This document shows, piece after piece, positions 8,365 to 16,146 of a DNA stretch of 64,000 bases (position 1 is the first letter of the stretch; every line of letters starts with the position of its first letter). The notes below the pieces were generated by a model. That model was not told the DNA's origin, ran no database searches, and was given only the letters and a program-made list of their open reading frames with translations. The stretch lies in NCBI GenBank assembly GCA_019359035.1, contig JAHHIC010000029.1:62001-126000 (forward strand), read 5' to 3'. A program made the position numbers and the translations under genes. The DNA is from Scytonematopsis contorta HA4267-MV1 (GTDB lineage Bacteria > Cyanobacteriota > Cyanobacteriia > Cyanobacteriales > Nostocaceae).

Positions 8365-9174
8365 TTAAATAGCATCGGGGTCAATGCCCAATTCTCGCAG
8401 CTTAGTCGCAAGGCTTTCCTTCCTTATACGTTCGGCTTCGAGTTGAGCTATGGCTTCTTCTGCTCGTTGACGTTCTTCTTCTGCTCGCTGGCGTTCTTCT
8501 TCTGCTCGTTGACGTTCCAGCGATGCTTGTTCAGAACTCCACAGAAGTAACTCACCTGCTGTGTCCCACCATCGCAGCCAATTTATATTTAATCCCAAGC
8601 GATTACCTTGCCAAATTCCCAAAAATAGTTCCAATTCAGGAATCCAAAAGCGTCCTTCTGGTGACGGTTCCTGCAAAATATATTGACCATTTTGCAATCG
8701 ACGCACTTCCAGTGTGACTTCATAAGGATTAAAAATCACGTAGGTCGGAACCTGTAATATTTTTTCGTAAAAATATAGTTTTCCGTAGGGAAAAGCCGGA
8801 CGAATTGAATATTCCCCATTATCGCTATCCGAGAGAAATTCCATCACCACAGCCACAGAATCACCTTCGATATTTGGTGTGTAACTTCTAGGAATAACCC
8901 CTTGGCTAACGGAGTTTACACGGGGTACGTATAACCAATCTGGTGCTTTAACAACTGTTTTTTGATTGATAGTGGCGACAATGCCAAAATTTGATGCAAC
9001 AAGCATAGAAGGTAGAATGCGGTTTGCAGCACCTAAAGTATCAGTCAGTGCTGCTGCGAGTGACGGTTGTTGTAGATTTTCCACTGGGTCTTCGGGCAAA
9101 ATAAAATCTTCTGGGAGCTTTTCCCAAGTCACAACTTTGGTTTGAACTTGGCGTTGGGGTGTGGCTAAAACCAT
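8365..9174 (-). CDS. Uma2 family (DUF820) putative endonuclease with C-terminal coiled coil
   Basis: The 269-residue protein contains the Uma2/DUF820 fold, a PD-(D/E)XK-like family very abundant in cyanobacteria: VAVVMEFLSDSDN, KLYFYEKILQVPTYVIFNP and GRFWIPELELFLGIWQG. The last 60 residues form a coiled coil with three RQRAEEE repeats followed by a conserved tail, KLRELGIDPDAI. The usual catalytic D...E-x-K pattern is only partly evident (VVMEFLS, YEKIL), so activity is uncertain. It starts five bases after the aspartic-protease remnant on the same strand. The function of the family in vivo is unknown. Confidence 0.85.
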   Translation of the reverse strand: MVLATPQRQVQTKVVTWEKLPEDFILPEDPVENLQQPSLAAALTDTLGAANRILPSMLVASNFGIVATINQKTVVKAPDWLYVPRVNSVSQGVIPRSYTPNIEGDSVAVVMEFLSDSDNGEYSIRPAFPYGKLYFYEKILQVPTYVIFNPYEVTLEVRRLQNGQYILQEPSPEGRFWIPELELFLGIWQGNRLGLNINWLRWWDTAGELLLWSSEQASLERQRAEEERQRAEEERQRAEEAIAQLEAERIRKESLATKLRELGIDPDAI

Positions 9175-9179
9175 AGCTA

Positions 9180-9896
9180 CTATAAAATAGTGATATACGT
9201 CTTTGTTGTACTAATTGGCAAAACTTTTAAAGATTGATTCTGCAAATCTAACTCTAATCCTAGCGCTTCCAAAGGAATTACACCTAAAAGAGCATCACTA
9301 CCACCTGGTAATTCCAAACACTCAAAGGTTCCCTCTCTTTCCAATAAAGAAATTTTTGCATGTTCAAAAATACGAGCTTTTCCAATCCCCATTGCGGTCA
9401 CAACATCAACTTCTTTTAGAGTGTGTTTATAAATAAAATATTAAGTGCTATGTATATTACAGTCCAGTATATTACAAGCCAGCCAGTGACTAAAGTCACT
9501 GTCTAAAAGCTAAAGTCCTCTGAAGAGGACTAAGAAGAAATAAGATTTTTAGGAGTATTTTAAATTGTGTAAAATACTTGTTTTGATGTATTACTCAGTC
9601 CTCTGAAGAGGACTTCAGCTTTTAGACAGTGACTTTAGTCACTGGCTTGGTAAGAACGATGCTTAATATTCTTTTCATAAACACGCTCTTAGAAGTTTTA
9701 ATTCTAATTTAGATATCACGTCTACAGGTAAACATAAGGTAGTTGCATTTGTATCAACTAACACGTTATAGAGCGTAACAGACCTGACTTATTCTGGAGT
9801 GATAGTCCCATCTTCTGCACGAATCTGGTCTGCGAGATTGATAACGGTCAGCGTTGTAAAAACTTCACCCATTTTATTATTGTCTTTAATTCTCAT
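9180..9896 (-). pseudogene. Aspartic protease (retropepsin-like) pseudogene, interrupted by a MITE
   Basis: Reading from ATG 9896, the frame gives MGEVFTTLTVINLADQIRAE and continues to a premature TAA (9791-9789). Beyond this stop the frame continues with VRSVTL...VLVDTNATTLCLP, where the catalytic DTG is changed to DTN, up to KLL. It is then broken by the 270-bp element at 9419-9688. After the element it resumes with KEVDVVTAMGIGKARIFEH, GTFECLELPGGSDALLGV and PLEALGLELDL. Joining the flanks across the element restores LLKEVDV, as in intact relatives of this clan AA family. Nonsense codon, active-site change and insertion together show the gene is dead. The distal part could still be translated as about 73 residues. 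Confidence 0.85.
9419..9688. mobile_element. 270-bp MITE inside the aspartic protease pseudogene
   Basis: Terminal inverted repeats of about 27 bases begin GAGTGTGTTTATAAATAAAA on one side and GAGCGTGTTTATGAAAAGAA on the other. A TAA (TTA on the plus strand) flanks both ends, at 9416-9418 and 9689-9691. Removing the element plus one TAA restores the interrupted reading frame. Inside are two inverted copies of the double-hairpin module (9481-9533 and 9597-9650) and no open frame, so it is non-autonomous. Confidence 0.85.
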
Positions 9897-10079
9897 AATT
9901 GTATCCTTATTATCACGTTATTAAAATCAACTCAGTTTTCCTAACTATAGCTTAACTTTTTTCAGTGATGAAATAAATTACAAACTAATAAAAAATAATC
10001 TATTTGCTAGCAAGTAGTAGGTTATTAACTACAGCCAAAGTATGAGATATCCTTACTTTCTATTAAATTGTTAACTCTT
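9897..10079. other. Intergenic, nothing recognised
   Basis: AT-rich sequence upstream of the pseudogene and before the tandem array; no gene or clear signal seen. Confidence 0.5.
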
Positions 10080-10104
10080 GTGGGGTGGGCATCCTTGCCC
10101 GCCC
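10080..10104. repeat. Dispersed hairpin repeat, copy 2
   Basis: TGGGGTGGGCATCCTTGCCC followed by GCCC; the same element as at 26905 and, reversed, at 6209. It directly abuts the 28-bp tandem array. Confidence 0.75.
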
Positions 10105-10467
10105 GAAATATTGCTCGGACACATGATGAACCGGAATATTGCTCGGACACATGATGAGCCGGAATATTGCTCGGACACATGATGAACCGGAATATTGCTC
10201 GGACACATGATGAGCCGGAATATTGCTCGGACACATGATGAACCGGAATATTGCTCGGACACATGATGAACCGAAATATTGCTCGGACACATGATGAGCC
10301 GGAATATTGCTCGGACACATGATGAGCCGGAATATTGCTCGGACACATGATGAACCGGAATATTGCTCGGACACATGATGAACCGGAATATTGCTCGGAC
10401 ACATGATGAACCGGAATATTGCTCGGACACATCATGAGCCGGAATATTACTCGAACATCCCATCAAA
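10104..10467. repeat. 28-bp tandem repeat array, 12 full copies
   Basis: Twelve head-to-tail copies of a 28-base unit (begins CGGAATATTGCTCGGACACA) and a thirteenth degenerate one. Copies differ mainly at one A/G near the 3' end and one G/A near the 5' end. There are no spacers. Because 28 is not a multiple of three, all three minus frames stay open through the array, which produces spurious open frames. No gene is supported. Confidence 0.95.
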
Positions 10468-10505
10468 TTAAAAAAGTATCTCATTTTTACCAAGTATCAG
10501 ATAAT

Positions 10506-10568
10506 GATGGGTTACGGCGCATTATGTTTATCGTATAAAACCTTGAATTGTCGTGCGCCTAACCCATC
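10506..10568. repeat. Inverted repeat
   Basis: GATGGGTTACGGCGC and GCGCCTAACCCATC are complementary arms about 35 bases apart. This resembles dispersed palindromes common in cyanobacterial intergenic DNA; the arm sequence continues into CCTACGGG. Confidence 0.6.
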
Positions 10569-10645
10569 CTACGGGATAGGTAATTTATTTTTTTGTATCC
10601 CCTAAAATAGGCTGTGGAACTCAAACATAAAATTCAAAAATAATT

Positions 10646-12298
10646 ATGATCTCCCCACATCTAATAACTGAACCATTTTTACAACTCCCAACAGCGAGCA
10701 GCGTACGTGTGGTATGGTTCACTGACTTCTTTGGGAACAACCATACAGTCACCTGGGGAGAAAATCTAGAAAAAAGTGCCACAGCCAAAACCATTAAACT
10801 TACCCGCATTCGTGAAGACCAAAACTCCCGCTTTCAAAATCAAACCGAAGACGGACAAATATACCAAAAACCAGTCATACGTGATATTTGGCGACATGAG
10901 GCTGAAGTAACTAATTTAACTCCCAATAAAAGGGAAAACTACCGCATTACTAGCATCACAGAAAATAATCAAATCCTAAGCAGTAAGATTTATACGCTTA
11001 CAACCACAGCAACACCAGGTACGCCTCAAAAAATTTTACTCACCTCCGACCATCAAATTAAACCAATGGTCGCAGCCAATCTGCAAAAAGTTGTAGAAAC
11101 TGTGGGACAAGTAGATGCAGTTTGGTTCGCAGGAGATTTAGTTAACCTACCCGACCGTGCAAGTGAATGGTTTGATGATAATCGTGGAAATGCTTTTTTC
11201 CCCTGTTTGCAAGGACGTGCAAAATATCATATGCAGCACAAAAAAGTACAAAAGTATTATAGGGGAGGAGAAATAATTCAACATGCACCAATATTCACTT
11301 GCATCGGTAACCATGAAGTCATGGGACGTTACAATCGCAAGGGAAGCTTAAAAGATGAAATATTTGACGCTATTCCTCGTGCAGTTGCCCAACAGTTGTA
11401 TGGCAATGAATCTTTAAAAGAGAACTCTTACAATACTGACACCTATGAAGAAATTTTTACTCTTCCCCAAAGTGAGGGAGGTGGTAAAATTTATTACGCA
11501 GTAACTTTGGGCGATGTGCGCTTAGTAGTGCTTTATATTACTAATATCTGGCGCTTTGTACATTTAGACAAACCTGACTTTCAAAGTAAATACGCAGAAA
11601 ATCCAGCAAGTTTGAATAACCCTGAAAATTGGGGATATGGGCAACATATTTTTGAACCTATAGCCAAAGGAAGCAAACAGTACAAATGGCTGCAAAAAGA
11701 ACTCAGTACACCAGAGTTTCAACAAGCAAAATATAAAGTTGTAATGTTTCACCATCCACCCCATACATTAGGGGACAATATATTACCACCCTATACTGAC
11801 CCAGTGCAAATTATTCAACGAGACGAAGAAGATAATATTAAAAGCGTACGTTATGAATATCCTAAAAACGCAGACTATATTACTCGTGATGTAATGCCTT
11901 TGTTGGAAGCAGCTAAAGTGCAGTTAGTATTTTATGGACATTCTCATCTATGGAACCGTTTTACTAGTCCCAGTGGAATGCACTTTTTAGAGACTTCTAA
12001 TGTAGGTAATTCCTACGGTGCTGCACATGGAGAAACAGCCCGTGATAATTTACCACCTTGGGAAAGTAATGATTATATAGTTGTTGGTGATCCCAATGGT
12101 TTAGAGCCTGTAGTTCCCACAATAGAACCTTTACTGGGTGAAGATGGTAAACCGTTACCTTATGTTGCCAGTAATGACATCACAGTTTTCAGCATTTTTG
12201 AAACTGCCACTGGTATAGTAAGCAGCTATCGTTTTGATACCCGCAAGCCAAATTCAGAGGTTATCAAATTTGACGAATTCAAATTGGGTGAAAAGTAA
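10646..12298 (+). CDS. Metallophosphoesterase, purple-acid-phosphatase-like
   Basis: A 550-residue calcineurin-type phosphoesterase. Residues 1-120 form a fibronectin-like beta domain (VRVVWFTDFFGN, then a YRITS edge strand), as in purple acid phosphatases. The metal-binding motifs follow in order: TSDHQ (about 134), WFAGDLVN (about 164), CIGNHE (about 217), MFHHPP (about 370) and FYGHSHLW (about 430). The first motif has DHQ where DxH is usual, a mild deviation. No signal peptide is visible. Substrate is unknown; phosphate monoester or diester hydrolysis is the family expectation. A terminator-like hairpin follows the stop. Confidence 0.88.
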   Translation: MISPHLITEPFLQLPTASSVRVVWFTDFFGNNHTVTWGENLEKSATAKTIKLTRIREDQNSRFQNQTEDGQIYQKPVIRDIWRHEAEVTNLTPNKRENYRITSITENNQILSSKIYTLTTTATPGTPQKILLTSDHQIKPMVAANLQKVVETVGQVDAVWFAGDLVNLPDRASEWFDDNRGNAFFPCLQGRAKYHMQHKKVQKYYRGGEIIQHAPIFTCIGNHEVMGRYNRKGSLKDEIFDAIPRAVAQQLYGNESLKENSYNTDTYEEIFTLPQSEGGGKIYYAVTLGDVRLVVLYITNIWRFVHLDKPDFQSKYAENPASLNNPENWGYGQHIFEPIAKGSKQYKWLQKELSTPEFQQAKYKVVMFHHPPHTLGDNILPPYTDPVQIIQRDEEDNIKSVRYEYPKNADYITRDVMPLLEAAKVQLVFYGHSHLWNRFTSPSGMHFLETSNVGNSYGAAHGETARDNLPPWESNDYIVVGDPNGLEPVVPTIEPLLGEDGKPLPYVASNDITVFSIFETATGIVSSYRFDTRKPNSEVIKFDEFKLGEK

Positions 12299-12327
12299 AC
12301 TCCACCGTTGGGGGTGGGGTTTCTTAT
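12297..12327 (+). terminator. Intrinsic terminator-like hairpin after the metallophosphoesterase
   Basis: AAACTCCACC and GGGTGGGGTTT pair imperfectly around GTTGG, overlap the stop codon and run into TTTCTTAT. Confidence 0.65.
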
Positions 12328-12501
12328 ATTGACCAGATGTATCCTGCTAACGCAGCATTGATATATAACTCTGCGCTATTTTAATCATGGCAAAAAGCGC
12401 CACAAGTTACTTTGTACTAAGCAGAAACAACTTGCTTGGTTTATTTGTCTAGTAAATATCGTATTTTGATAATAAATTTACCAAAAAACTGGAAAAAAAA
12501 T

Positions 12502-13536
12502 ATGGAACGCAAACGCTTGGAGGATATTTCTCAAGGAAATTGCTTAAAGCTTAACAGTACGGCTGCAATCGCCAAATTTTCTTTTGTAACCATCGCTGCT
12601 GTCTTGAGTATAGCTAGCCCTGTTTTAGCCCTTCCATTTAAAAGAGGTAATAATGGTCCTGAGGTGCTTAATATCCAGAGGTGTTTGCGAACATTAGGCT
12701 ATTTTACTGGTCAGCCTAACGGTAATTTTGGCCCAGGAACAGAAGCTGCTGTCATCAAATTTCAGCAGGTTGAAAAAATACTACCTAACGGTGTTGTCGG
12801 CCCTACAACATTAGGGGTTTTACAACGGCAGTGTAAAAATACTAGCTCCAGCAATGTTCTTAGACGAGGTAGTCGGGGAGCAGCAGTCAGAAAATTGCAA
12901 GAAGATTTGAGACGCTTGGGTCTAAATAGCCCGGTTACCGATTTCTTTGGACCAGAGACAGAACAGGCTGTAAATAGATTTAAAAAAAATCAAGGATTAC
13001 CTACTGACGGAATCGTAGACCAAAAAACTCAACAGACTATACAAACTGCCCTAACTGGTAACTGCGGTAGAGTTGGACAGTATCCTTCCCTGCGATTATC
13101 AGACCAAGGTGCTTGTGTCAAAAAATTGCAGCAATTATTAAAATATAATGAATATTATAATCGACCCCTTACTGACTATTTTGGTAAAGAGACTCAACAA
13201 GCAGTAATTAAATTTGAACAAAACAATGAACTTCAGCCAGATGGAGTTGCCGACGCAAATGTTTGGAAAGCCCTTTTAGCAAACATTAGGAAGCCAGATG
13301 GTAGACGTGTTATTTCCTTTGCTGATAGGGGTGATGATGTCAAAGAAGTTCAGGATAGTTTGCGGAGAATGGGTTTATTTAAAGACGCAGTAAATGGTTA
13401 TTATGGTGATTCGACCATGTTAGCAGTAATGGCACTCCAGAAACGTCAGCGACTACCAGAAAGCGGGGTGGTTGATTTACGTACTTGGGAAGCATTGAGA
13501 TTAATTGGCTTTATAAATAAATCTAATCCTGCTTAG
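12502..13536 (+). CDS. Exported protein with four peptidoglycan-binding (PG_binding_1) domains
   Basis: The 344-residue protein has a signal-type hydrophobic segment (about residues 30-48, ending SPVLA). Four PG_binding_1 repeats follow at roughly 52-115, 120-185, 195-260 and 270-338. Each carries the family pattern of an L-G-Y/L turn, a (Y/F)FG-x-x-T-x-x-AV core and a DG-V-D/G-x-x-T-W segment (examples: NGNFGPGTEAAVIKFQ, NGYYGDSTMLAVMALQ). No catalytic domain is present. It probably binds peptidoglycan in the periplasm. I use ATG 12502; an in-frame TTG further up has no support. It shares its layout with the gene at 14663, so the two may be duplicates. Confidence 0.88.
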   Translation: MERKRLEDISQGNCLKLNSTAAIAKFSFVTIAAVLSIASPVLALPFKRGNNGPEVLNIQRCLRTLGYFTGQPNGNFGPGTEAAVIKFQQVEKILPNGVVGPTTLGVLQRQCKNTSSSNVLRRGSRGAAVRKLQEDLRRLGLNSPVTDFFGPETEQAVNRFKKNQGLPTDGIVDQKTQQTIQTALTGNCGRVGQYPSLRLSDQGACVKKLQQLLKYNEYYNRPLTDYFGKETQQAVIKFEQNNELQPDGVADANVWKALLANIRKPDGRRVISFADRGDDVKEVQDSLRRMGLFKDAVNGYYGDSTMLAVMALQKRQRLPESGVVDLRTWEALRLIGFINKSNPA

Positions 13537-13746
13537 GTTGTAGTTCAAATATTGTTAAAACCTGCAAACTTTGGTTAGTCTATAGTCGATAGCACGCAGT
13601 CTATAGTTAAAGATTCGTAAATCAATCGTAGTTACTATCCTATTTTGTGCTAAAGATTTTAGATGATTTATAACTCTAGACTCTTGACCTTTGACTATTG
13701 ACTGTGTGAGTGTTGACCATTGACTATTGGTAGTGAGTGAAGGATT
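13537..13746. other. Intergenic with degenerate short repeats
   Basis: Contains imperfect GACTATTGAC and GTCTATAGT motifs repeated several times (13575-13730), typical of STRR-like DNA between cyanobacterial genes. Confidence 0.5.
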
Positions 13747-14295
13747 ATGTTTTCTGGGATACTAAAATTTGTTCTTGGAATTTCTTTAGCTTTAGCTGTT
13801 TTGATTGGTAGTGGGGTTGCAACTGCGCTTTATTTCATGAATCGCGTGTCAATGCCTGCTCCCAAACCTGTTTATGCTAACGATACTCCAGCAGTCAAAG
13901 CAAAAGCTGTCAAAATTCAACAAGTAACCTCATCACCCACTCCTGCATCTCAAGCAAAGGTTGGAGCAACCCCCAAACCAACTTCTCAGCAAACCCCAGA
14001 AGCAGCAAAAGAAGAATCCTTACCACCTGGGTCATTCAATGCTCGTGTCTCTTGGCCTAAAGGTTTGAGTTTGCGATCGCAACCAACATTGGATGCTGAA
14101 CGTATAGGTGGGGTAGGGTTTAATGAAAAAATAATTGTTTTGGAAGAAAGTGATGGTTGGCAAAAAGTTCGCTTAGCACAAAGCAAGCAAGAAGGGTGGG
14201 TGAGAGCTGGTAACACCCGAAAATCAGAGGGGGAAGATGATTCCCAACAAACCCAGGAAACTCAAGAAACACAAAAACCACAGCAGCAACAATAA
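13747..14295 (+). CDS. Membrane-anchored bacterial SH3-domain protein
   Basis: The 182-residue protein begins with a transmembrane anchor (about residues 5-31), then a Pro/Ala/Lys/Thr-rich linker to about 95, then an SH3b-like domain: NARVSWPKGLSLRSQPT, a GGVG...VLEES turn and DGWQKVRL...GWVRAG. It ends in a Gln/Glu/Thr tail. SH3b domains bind cell-wall peptides, so an envelope role is likely, in line with the peptidoglycan-binding genes on both sides. AAGGA lies very close to the ATG. The low-complexity parts suggest a flexible stalk. Confidence 0.82.
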   Translation: MFSGILKFVLGISLALAVLIGSGVATALYFMNRVSMPAPKPVYANDTPAVKAKAVKIQQVTSSPTPASQAKVGATPKPTSQQTPEAAKEESLPPGSFNARVSWPKGLSLRSQPTLDAERIGGVGFNEKIIVLEESDGWQKVRLAQSKQEGWVRAGNTRKSEGEDDSQQTQETQETQKPQQQQ

Positions 14296-14327
14296 ATTAC
14301 AAATTGTAAATCAAACCCCACCTTCAA

Positions 14328-14353
14328 CCCCTTCCCCGTTTACGGGGAGGGGG
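14328..14353. terminator. C/G palindrome after the SH3 gene
   Basis: CCCCTTCCCCGT and ACGGGGAGGGG pair around TT, 33 bases after the stop. Same dispersed palindrome style as 5321 and 37746; it probably acts as a terminator, although the downstream run is CTACGATTTC rather than a pure U tract. Confidence 0.6.
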
Positions 14354-14662
14354 CTACGATTTCTATATAGATTATGGGAACAGGTTGCTGTAGAGAGTAT
14401 TTTTGCAAGAATACACTGTATATGCTACTTTTATCATACGTTTGACATCAGGGAAATTAACTAATTCCAGCACAAAGATTTTTTCCTGTTCTCCCGGAAA
14501 CTAACTAGACGGAAGTGATGTTAATCATTACAATACTCACAATCAAAAATTGATGGGTATTGTTCATAGGGAAAAACTTCAACATAAACAAATTACTTAG
14601 CGTTTCCTGTAAGGTATTTACCATAACAGGAACTTCTACTAATCAAAAAATAGGAACTCATT
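14354..14662. other. Intergenic, probable promoter region
   Basis: About 310 bases before the gene at 14663. AGGA lies 8 bases before that ATG. I see no other feature. Confidence 0.4.
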
Positions 14663-16096
14663 ATGAAATCCATTGGTTATTTGAATCAGGCTTCAAGCAC
14701 CGATGCTCCTCAAAGCTTTGAGGATGTTCCTTTTCGGGTAGATTTAAAATTTTTAAAGAATTGGCAAAAGCTTTCTAGCCGTGCAGCGCTACGTTTCTTG
14801 TGTGTAGCCCTGAGTTTAGCAGTAGTGGGTGTCGCTGGAGAAACTTTAGCTGCTCAGAGAGGAAACTCTGGTTCACAAGTTAGTTCGGTACAGAGATGTT
14901 TAAAGCAACTAGGCTACTTTAACGGCCCAGTAAACGGTAATTTTGGTCCCCAAACTGAAACCGCTGTCAAACGGTTCCAGAGAGCAAATGGATTACCAAC
15001 AGTTGGGAACGTTGGTCCCCAAACTCAAGGACTTCTACGACAAAGATGTGAAGCAAGAAGTAGTCGTAGTAGCAGTAGCTCAGGACTCAAATTTGGTAGC
15101 AGAGGGCCCGCAGTCAGTAGATTACAAAGAAATTTAAGTCAACTAGGTTATTTTAACGCGCCGATAAGTGGTTATTTTGGTGAAGAGACACGACGTGGAG
15201 TAATTAGATTTCAGCAAGCTTACGGTTTGAGAGCTGATGGAGTAGTTGGTTCTGCCACATTAAATGCTATAAGCGCTAATCCAAGAAATCCAGGGAGTTT
15301 TACTGGTCAAGGTGGTGAAAACGACAGTTTACCTAATGCGTTGAACCAAGGTGACAGAAACGAATCAGTTAGGGAATTGCAAACCGCTTTACAACGTTTA
15401 AATTATTTTCAAAGCAATCCCACTGGTTATTTTGGTGACGCAACCAGGAACGCAGTAGCTCGTTTTCAGCGGGATTACGGTTTAAGAGTAAGCGGTATTG
15501 CAGACGACCAAACATTGGTAGAAATATCCCGTGCAGTTCGCTCCGGTCCAATTAACACTGGTGGTAATTTTGGTAATACTGGTGGTAATTTTGGTAATAC
15601 TGGTGGTAATTTTGGTAATAACTCTGGCGAATCTGCTTGTTCGGCAATTAGCGGGGATATTTGTTTAGGTGAAGAAGGTCAGCGAGTAACTTTAGTCCAA
15701 CAACGTTTGCAGCAGTTAGGCTTTTTTAGGGGTAACATTACAAACTATTTTGGTTCAGCAACAAGAGACGCTGTCATACAATTTCAGCGTTCCAGTCAAC
15801 TAAATGCAACTGGTATAGTTGATTTTTCCACCTGGCAAGCTTTACGCTTAGGTGGTGGAATTAGCTCTCCCCCCTCTACAAACAATCAATCCCAAGACAG
15901 TTACGTAGTAATCATACCAATTACTAATCGAGATACTTTATTTAGAGTACGCCAATATATACCCAATGCATTTGCATCCGAATCTCGCTTAGGGGATTAC
16001 GTAAACGCAGGTTCATATCGTGACCGTGAAGAAGCAGAAAGGCTTTCGCGACAATTACGTCAAGCAGGTTTCGATGCTAGGGTAGAATATTTTTAA
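14663..16096 (+). CDS. Exported protein with four peptidoglycan-binding domains and a SPOR-like C-terminus
   Basis: The 477-residue protein has an N-terminal cytoplasmic stretch of about 35 residues, a hydrophobic export segment (about 43-66, ending ETLAAQ) and four PG_binding_1 domains (about 70-130, 140-200, 225-290, 335-395). Three GGNFGNT repeats form a glycine-rich hinge between domains three and four. The last 70 residues look like a SPOR fold: SYVVIIPI near the start, then YVNAGSYRDREEAERLSRQL and FDARVEYF. SPOR domains bind denuded septal glycan, so this may act at division sites. Its PG-binding repeats resemble those of the gene at 12502. Confidence 0.88.
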   Translation: MKSIGYLNQASSTDAPQSFEDVPFRVDLKFLKNWQKLSSRAALRFLCVALSLAVVGVAGETLAAQRGNSGSQVSSVQRCLKQLGYFNGPVNGNFGPQTETAVKRFQRANGLPTVGNVGPQTQGLLRQRCEARSSRSSSSSGLKFGSRGPAVSRLQRNLSQLGYFNAPISGYFGEETRRGVIRFQQAYGLRADGVVGSATLNAISANPRNPGSFTGQGGENDSLPNALNQGDRNESVRELQTALQRLNYFQSNPTGYFGDATRNAVARFQRDYGLRVSGIADDQTLVEISRAVRSGPINTGGNFGNTGGNFGNTGGNFGNNSGESACSAISGDICLGEEGQRVTLVQQRLQQLGFFRGNITNYFGSATRDAVIQFQRSSQLNATGIVDFSTWQALRLGGGISSPPSTNNQSQDSYVVIIPITNRDTLFRVRQYIPNAFASESRLGDYVNAGSYRDREEAERLSRQLRQAGFDARVEYF

Positions 16097-16100
16097 CTTA

Positions 16101-16146
16101 ACGATTGACAGTCAACTGTCAACTGTCAACTGCCAACTGTCAACAA
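16101..16146. repeat. STRR, GTCAACT heptamer
   Basis: About five imperfect copies of a seven-base unit (GTCAACT/GCCAACT) between the convergent stops of the SPOR protein and the GGDEF/EAL protein. Confidence 0.85.

Noticed and set aside
9180-9401. Stand-alone 73-residue protein from the downstream part of the aspartic protease
   Set aside because: It is the 3' part of a pseudogene whose first half and active site lie beyond the MITE.
10025-10493. Three overlapping minus-strand frames of Cys/Ser/His-rich repeats, and the idea of a CRISPR array
   Set aside because: The frames arise because a 28-bp repeat cycles through all frames; there is no start signal, and repeats are contiguous without spacers, so it is not CRISPR.
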